64,000 nt of DNA from NCBI RefSeq assembly GCF_000338275.1, contig NZ_ANMR01000002.1, forward strand, positions 1 through 64,000, read 5' to 3'. The stretch is from Staphylococcus xylosus NJ (GTDB lineage: Bacteria; Bacillota; Bacilli; Staphylococcales; Staphylococcaceae). Made by a program: the position numbers and the translations under genes. Shown here in pieces: positions 57,617 through 64,000 of the stretch (positions are counted from its first letter, which is position 1; every line of letters starts with the position of its first letter). A model generated the notes under the pieces. It did not search any database and had not been told where the DNA came from. It saw only the letters and a list, made by a program, of their open reading frames with translations.

Positions 57617-57645
57617 TTGACACGTTAACTACCCTATATTATTAT
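57617..57645 (+). promoter_or_regulatory. sigma-A promoter of the ATP synthase operon
   Basis: A perfect -35 TTGACA (57617-57622), a 17-base spacer and a -10 TATTAT (57640-57645). It lies 63 bases before the atpI start. An inverted repeat TGTCA-N6-TGACA lies just upstream (57566-57581) and may bind a regulator. Confidence 0.75.
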
Positions 57646-57707
57646 TAAAATTGTATGATTGAAATGGTTTTCATAATTGAACGAAAAAGACGAAGTGAGG
57701 CACAGTC

Positions 57708-58058
57708 ATGAAACGTTTCAACATCTTTTTTAATAGGTACGTTAAATACTATTTTTATGGTATAATTGTGTTATTAATTGTGTTTATTTTCACATACTCA
57801 CCATTTGTTTTGGGACTTATAATAGGTACGCTCGGATCACTTATTAACACCTTTACTTTCGAATATTATTTAGAGAAAGCAAAAGAGAAAGACAATATAC
57901 ATATATCAACGGGCAACGTTTGGAGATATTTAATAGTGATACTTTCGTGTTGTATTTGGTATTTTTATAAGGAGCAAATTAGTATTATTGGTGTAGTCAT
58001 TGGTTTAATGATTTCGTATGTTTTGATTGTTTTCAAACCATTTATACACAAGAAATAA
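57708..58058 (+). CDS. atpI: ATP synthase assembly/accessory protein AtpI
   Basis: A 116-residue membrane protein with four hydrophobic segments (about residues 15-30, 35-52, 68-84, 88-108), first gene of the atp operon. It helps assemble the c-ring or handles Mg (known). Sequence is poorly conserved and the call rests mostly on position and topology. Confidence 0.85.
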   Translation: MKRFNIFFNRYVKYYFYGIIVLLIVFIFTYSPFVLGLIIGTLGSLINTFTFEYYLEKAKEKDNIHISTGNVWRYLIVILSCCIWYFYKEQISIIGVVIGLMISYVLIVFKPFIHKK

Positions 58059-58080
58059 ATTTAATATATGAAAGAGGTGA

Positions 58081-58809
<729 letters not shown>

Positions 58810-58845
58810 ATAAAATTAAAAGAAAAAATTAGGAGGATTTTATAA

Positions 58846-59052
<207 letters not shown>

Positions 59053-59068
59053 TTCAAACAGCTATTCA

Positions 59069-59092
59069 GGCGAAGTCACTGTGACTTTCGCC
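59069..59092 (+). other. hairpin between atpE and atpF
   Basis: GGCGAAGTCAC pairs with GTGACTTTCGCC (one bulge) around a tight turn; the sequence afterwards is GTTCGTTTTT. It could partly terminate or protect transcripts and so raise the amount of atpE message relative to atpF, as c-subunits are needed in many copies. Confidence 0.6.
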
Positions 59093-59149
59093 GTTCGTTT
59101 TTATAAATATGTCTTATGATGATAATGAATGAAAGGAGTGTCTATGTAA

Positions 59150-59677
59150 GTGACTGCTACGACAAATATGTTCGTACTTGGTGCAGCTGGAGCAAGCGGT
59201 GTGCAATGGGGAACTATTATAGTTACCTGTATAACTTTCGGTATCTTATTACTATTATTGAAAAAATTTGCATGGGGTCCATTAAAAGAAGTAATGGATA
59301 AACGTGAACGTGATATTAATAAAGATATTGATGATGCTGAACAAGCTAAGCTAAATGCACAAAAGTTAGAAGAACAAAATAAACAAACACTAAAAGAAAC
59401 GCAAGATGAGGTTCAAAGGATTTTAGAAGACTCTAAAATTCAAGCACGTAAACAACATGAAGAAATTATACATGAAGCGAATATCAGAGCAAATGGTATG
59501 ATTGAAACAGCACAAAATGAAATTAATAGTGAGAAAGAACGTGCAATTGCAGATATCAATAATCAAGTTTCTGAGCTTTCAGTATTAATCGCATCGAAAG
59601 TACTTCAAAAAGAAATTTCAGAAAAAGACCAAAAAGCATTAGTTGAAAAGTACATTAAAGAGGCAGGCGATAAGTAA
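59150..59677 (+). CDS. atpF: ATP synthase Fo subunit b (AtpF)
   Basis: A 175-residue stator stalk subunit: one N-terminal membrane helix (about residues 19-40: [20 protein letters not shown]) and a long charged coiled-coil tail (about 50-170). The start codon is GTG 59150. Directly ahead lies ATG-TAA (59144-59149) in the same frame, so a start-stop mini-ORF with the better spaced GGAG site precedes the true start. The stop overlaps the atpH start by one base. Confidence 0.95.
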   Translation: MTATTNMFVLGAAGASGVQWGTIIVTCITFGILLLLLKKFAWGPLKEVMDKRERDINKDIDDAEQAKLNAQKLEEQNKQTLKETQDEVQRILEDSKIQARKQHEEIIHEANIRANGMIETAQNEINSEKERAIADINNQVSELSVLIASKVLQKEISEKDQKALVEKYIKEAGDK

Positions 59678-60216
59678 TGGCTAAAATAGCAAAAAAATAT
59701 GCCAAGGCATTATTTGATACTGCTAAAGATGCAGAGATCCTTGACGCAATGTATGAAGAATTTTCAACTATTGATAAAGCAGTTCATTCTGAAATAAAGA
59801 AGTTACATGAATTGGATAGAGATCCACAAAAAGATGTTGACCAACGTTACCGTTTTGTGAATATTGTTTTTGGCCATGCCAACCAGTATATGCAAAATAT
59901 GTTGATGATATTAGCTAGTAATCGTCATCTTGGATATATTCATGAAATATACACAGAATTTGAAACTTTATACAATGAACTTCACAATCAAGATTATGCT
60001 GTTATCGAATCAGTATATGAACTCTCTGAAGAAGAAGTATCACGTATAGAAGAAATTATAAAAGCTCGTACAAAACTTTCTAAAACAATGATTACTAATA
60101 AAATTAATCCAGAACTTATCGGTGGTATCAGAGTAAAAGTAGGTACTAAAGTTATGGACGCAAGTTTGAAAAATGATCTTGCACAATTAGAAAAACAATT
60201 TACTAGAGTGAAATAA
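59677..60216 (+). CDS. atpH: ATP synthase F1 subunit delta (AtpH)
   Basis: A 179-residue delta subunit joining the b stalk to the alpha3-beta3 head. N-terminal helical domain begins [20 protein letters not shown]; the C-terminal domain ends with NPELIGGIRVKVGTKVMDAS and NDLAQLEKQF. It overlaps atpF by one base and lies 20 bases before atpA. Confidence 0.95.
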   Translation: MAKIAKKYAKALFDTAKDAEILDAMYEEFSTIDKAVHSEIKKLHELDRDPQKDVDQRYRFVNIVFGHANQYMQNMLMILASNRHLGYIHEIYTEFETLYNELHNQDYAVIESVYELSEEEVSRIEEIIKARTKLSKTMITNKINPELIGGIRVKVGTKVMDASLKNDLAQLEKQFTRVK

Positions 60217-60236
60217 AAATAAAAGGAGTGACATAG

Positions 60237-61748
<1,512 letters not shown>

Positions 61749-61750
61749 TA

Positions 61751-64000
<2,250 letters not shown>

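Overview
The window is a contiguous piece of a low-GC Firmicutes chromosome, almost certainly Staphylococcus. The gene order rocF-cdaA-cdaR-glmM, mtlARFD, glmS, czrAB, manA, dps-deoD-deoC-pdp-deoB-luxS, coaW, rpoE-pyrG-fbaA-murZ-aldA-rho-rpmE2-tdk-prfA-prmC-tsaC-ptpB-glyA-upp-mnaA-atp is the order known from S. aureus and its relatives (established knowledge). Differences in sequence and content, such as IS debris where S. aureus carries a large surface-protein gene (fmtB) and a decayed peptide-processing-like gene after glmS, point to a coagulase-negative species. The species cannot be fixed from the sequence alone. Nearly everything here is core chromosome; there is no prophage, CRISPR array or intact mobile element.

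Layout. 1-240: the end of a tRNA cluster (Tyr, Gln, Lys). 600-4900: arginase, then the operon cdaA-cdaR-glmM, which joins c-di-AMP synthesis to amino-sugar supply. 4980-6110: a scrap zone with a degenerate IS3-family element. 6118-11272: the mannitol PTS operon on the minus strand, with an MtlR-type operator upstream. 11600-13874: glmS behind a glmS self-cleaving ribozyme, so GlmM and GlmS, two steps of UDP-GlcNAc synthesis, flank mannitol uptake. 14050-15105: a pseudogene with one stop and two frameshifts. 15147-19455: DUF2200, ABC ATPase, HAD phosphatase, membrane protein and phosphoesterase genes. 19574-20859: zinc efflux czrB with its repressor czrA and operator. 21018-28708: oxidoreductase, GntR regulator, manA, a YeiH-like exporter, an EVE-EVE-AAA-like protein, a DCC thiol oxidoreductase and a ribokinase. 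28887-33950: dps with a PerR-type box, and the nucleoside salvage genes deoD, deoC, pdp and deoB. 34176-40248: luxS, a coupled M20 amidohydrolase/ATP-grasp pair, a DUF2750-like gene, coaW and a double GNAT protein. 40358-57550: a long run of housekeeping genes. 57617-64000: the F1Fo-ATP synthase operon atpIBEFHAGD, with atpD cut by the window end.

The strongest candidates for undescribed biology are the EVE-EVE-degenerate AAA protein (25695-27062), the M20 hydrolase/ATP-grasp ligase pair (34923-37309), two families of dispersed intergenic hairpins, a long-loop hairpin containing an 11-codon ORF beside czrB, and an ATG-TAA minimal ORF directly ahead of the GTG start of atpF. No large new multi-gene system is evident. 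All functional statements rest on motif recognition from translated sequence; no database search was run.
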